Of a stretch of DNA of 7,772 nt, positions 6,791-7,772 are shown piece by piece. The stretch spans positions 1 to 7,772 of the forward strand of contig JAGNPA010000071.1 of the NCBI GenBank assembly GCA_017989885.1, read 5' to 3'. The notes under the pieces were generated by a model. That model did no database searches. It saw only the letters and a list, made by a program, of their open reading frames with translations, and was not told where the DNA came from. Position numbers and translations under genes: made by a program. Source of the DNA: Aquabacterium sp. Lineage in GTDB: Bacteria; Pseudomonadota; Gammaproteobacteria; Burkholderiales; Burkholderiaceae_C. Numbering within the stretch: position 1 is the stretch's first letter; every line of letters starts with the position of its first letter.

Positions 6791-7093
6791 TCACTCCTCG
6801 CTGAGGTGCGGAATCGTGCCCTCGGCCAGGTCGCCGGTGTCGGGGTCCACCCAGTCGGCGATGCCGATCTCGGCCGACACCTCACCCAGGTCGTCTTCGG
6901 CCGTCGGGGCGTCTTCGTCGGCCGCGTGCATGTCGGCCCAGGCCGCACGGGCGCTGTCGAAGGGGCCGTTCTCGATGCGTCCGCCTTCGCTCAGCCAGTG
7001 GTAGCCATCGGGGCGCAGCACGATGCGGGGGTCGTTCACATCCAGGGTGTCGGCCTCGGCAAAATCTTCTTCGGGCAAGCGGGGCATGGGCAT
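6791..7093 (-). CDS. Small acidic hypothetical protein, 100 residues
   Basis: I do not recognise this protein. It has 27 Asp/Glu against 5 Arg, no Lys and no Cys. A possible small globular core runs over 23-54, including RPDGYHWLSEGGRIENGPF (27-45), where aromatic, Gly and Pro residues suggest a folded beta motif. An acidic linker (58-72) follows, then GIADWVDPDTGDLAEG (77-92). It has no signal peptide or membrane segment. The ATG at 7091-7093 has GGAG 7 bases upstream, and a second ATG is two codons later. The frame stays open further upstream, but those residues are Gln/His/Arg-rich and lie antisense to the neighbouring gene, so I exclude them. It is followed by the GST gene on the same strand after 112 bp and is divergent from the LapA-domain gene. 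The clear Shine-Dalgarno and non-random composition support a real gene. Confidence 0.8.
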   Translation of the reverse strand: MPMPRLPEEDFAEADTLDVNDPRIVLRPDGYHWLSEGGRIENGPFDSARAAWADMHAADEDAPTAEDDLGEVSAEIGIADWVDPDTGDLAEGTIPHLSEE

Positions 7094-7158
7094 CGTGCGA
7101 CTCCGGTTCAGACGACTGATGCGGTGATTGTGAGCCTGCGCGGGGTGGCCGTCGAGTC

Positions 7159-7187
7159 TTGTCAGCGGCCTCAATGAGGTGTACAGC
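7159..7187 (+). promoter_or_regulatory. Candidate promoter for the LapA-domain gene
   Basis: TTGTCA (7159-7164) lies 17 bp before TACAGC (7182-7187). The -35 matches consensus at 5 of 6 positions, the -10 at 3 of 6. The spacer contains a short palindrome CCTCA-A-TGAGG (7169-7179). A start near 7194 would give a leader of about 85 nt with GGCGTG/CACGCC arms (7238-7257) before the Shine-Dalgarno. I see no equally good promoter for the divergent small gene. Confidence 0.35.
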
Positions 7188-7279
7188 AGCGAAAGAGGCG
7201 TGGTGAAAGGCCTCGCTCGGTGTAAGGTGCGCCTCGGGGCGTGACCCCGTCCACGCCATGAAATGTGAGGAAGACTGCC

Positions 7280-7768
7280 ATGCGAACCTTGTACCTGTTG
7301 CTCTTGTTGCTGGCGGCCGTGCTGGCAGCCGTCACTGTCCTGAACTGGGAGGCCTTTGTCGCGCCGACCGAGCTGTCCCTGGGCTTTGCCAGCGTGTCGC
7401 TGCCCCTGGGCCTGACGCTGTTGAGCTTGCTGGTGCTGCTCACCGTGCTGTTCCTGGTGCACGCGGTGTACCTGCAGGGCACGGTCTTGCTCGACACCCG
7501 TCGGCATTCCAAGGAGCTGCAGGCCAACCGTGAGCTGGCCGACAAGGCCGAGGCCTCCCGCTTCACGGCCTTGCAGGAGTTCATCTCGACGGAGCTGACC
7601 CGCCAGGCGATGCGCCAGGCCGATGCGCATCAGGCCTTGCTGGCCCGCATCGCAGAGCTGGAGCAGGCGTCACAGACCTTCACCGAGCAGACCGGCAATT
7701 CGCTGGCGGCCAGCCTGGGCGAGCTGGAAGACCGGCTGGAGCGCGGCCTGCCCGCACCGCGCCGCTGA
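7280..7768 (+). CDS. LapA-domain (DUF1049) inner-membrane protein with helical tail
   Basis: LapA-domain proteins are small inner-membrane proteins; in enterobacteria LapA is linked to lipopolysaccharide assembly, but that role should not be assumed here. The 162-residue protein has two hydrophobic segments, at about 4-20 (LYLLLLLLAAVLAAVTV) and 36-64, separated by a short loop containing NWE (22-24). A charged, Glu/Gln/Ala-rich region follows from about 72 to 155, which should be alpha-helical and may form a coiled coil on the cytoplasmic side. I start at the ATG 7280-7282, with GAGGA 9 bases upstream. A GTG five codons earlier overlaps that Shine-Dalgarno and is rejected. The stop codon is four bases before the window end. 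The gene is divergent from the acidic hypothetical; the rpsA/ihfB neighbours often seen near lapA in proteobacteria are not in view. Confidence 0.88.
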   Translation: MRTLYLLLLLLAAVLAAVTVLNWEAFVAPTELSLGFASVSLPLGLTLLSLLVLLTVLFLVHAVYLQGTVLLDTRRHSKELQANRELADKAEASRFTALQEFISTELTRQAMRQADAHQALLARIAELEQASQTFTEQTGNSLAASLGELEDRLERGLPAPRR

Positions 7769-7772
7769 GCGG

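Noticed and set aside
7094..7630. Extension of the small acidic protein to 279 residues
   Set aside because: The extra part is Gln/Arg-rich, runs antisense into the LapA-domain gene, and ignores the good Shine-Dalgarno at 7101-7104.

Overview
The window is GC-rich DNA that reads as a betaproteobacterial chromosome, most likely order Burkholderiales. I infer this from the high GC with strong G/C third-position bias, and from the types of LeuS N-terminus, beta-class GST, DUF502 and LapA-domain proteins; no marker fixes the genus. There are eight genes, tightly packed. I saw no tRNA, rRNA, CRISPR array, insertion sequence or broken gene.

Left edge to about 5.03 kb, all on the minus strand. Read in the direction of transcription, an operon begins at 5026 with asnO (asparagine-synthetase-like amidotransferase). 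It continues after 9 bp with ngg (GNAT plus ATP-grasp fusion) and ends, through a 4-bp ATGA overlap, with an M42-family metallopeptidase. This is the known three-gene system for the osmoprotectant N-acetylglutaminylglutamine amide (NAGGN). Ngg is expected to acetylate glutamine and ligate a second glutamine, AsnO to amidate the dipeptide carboxylate, and the peptidase may turn the compound over. Downstream, after 102 bp holding a TATAAT and a terminator-like hairpin, lies the start of leuS, cut by the window edge.

5027-5369 is a 343-bp divergent control region. It holds a sigma70-like promoter for asnO, a 24-bp near-palindrome over its -10, and a leader of about 220 nt with several stable hairpins. 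One hairpin loop is complementary to the asnO Shine-Dalgarno sequence. On the plus strand the same region precedes a DUF502 membrane protein gene (5370-6047).

6073 to the right edge. A beta-class glutathione S-transferase gene (minus) converges on the DUF502 gene and has a nested inverted repeat directly before its ribosome binding site. Next comes a small, very acidic, lysine-free hypothetical protein (minus). Divergent from it is a LapA-domain inner-membrane protein with a long helical tail (plus), complete just before the window end.

The NAGGN genes form an already recognised system. The parts that look least described are the asnO control region (operator-like palindrome, structured leader, possible anti-Shine-Dalgarno loop) and the two active-site substitutions in AsnO.
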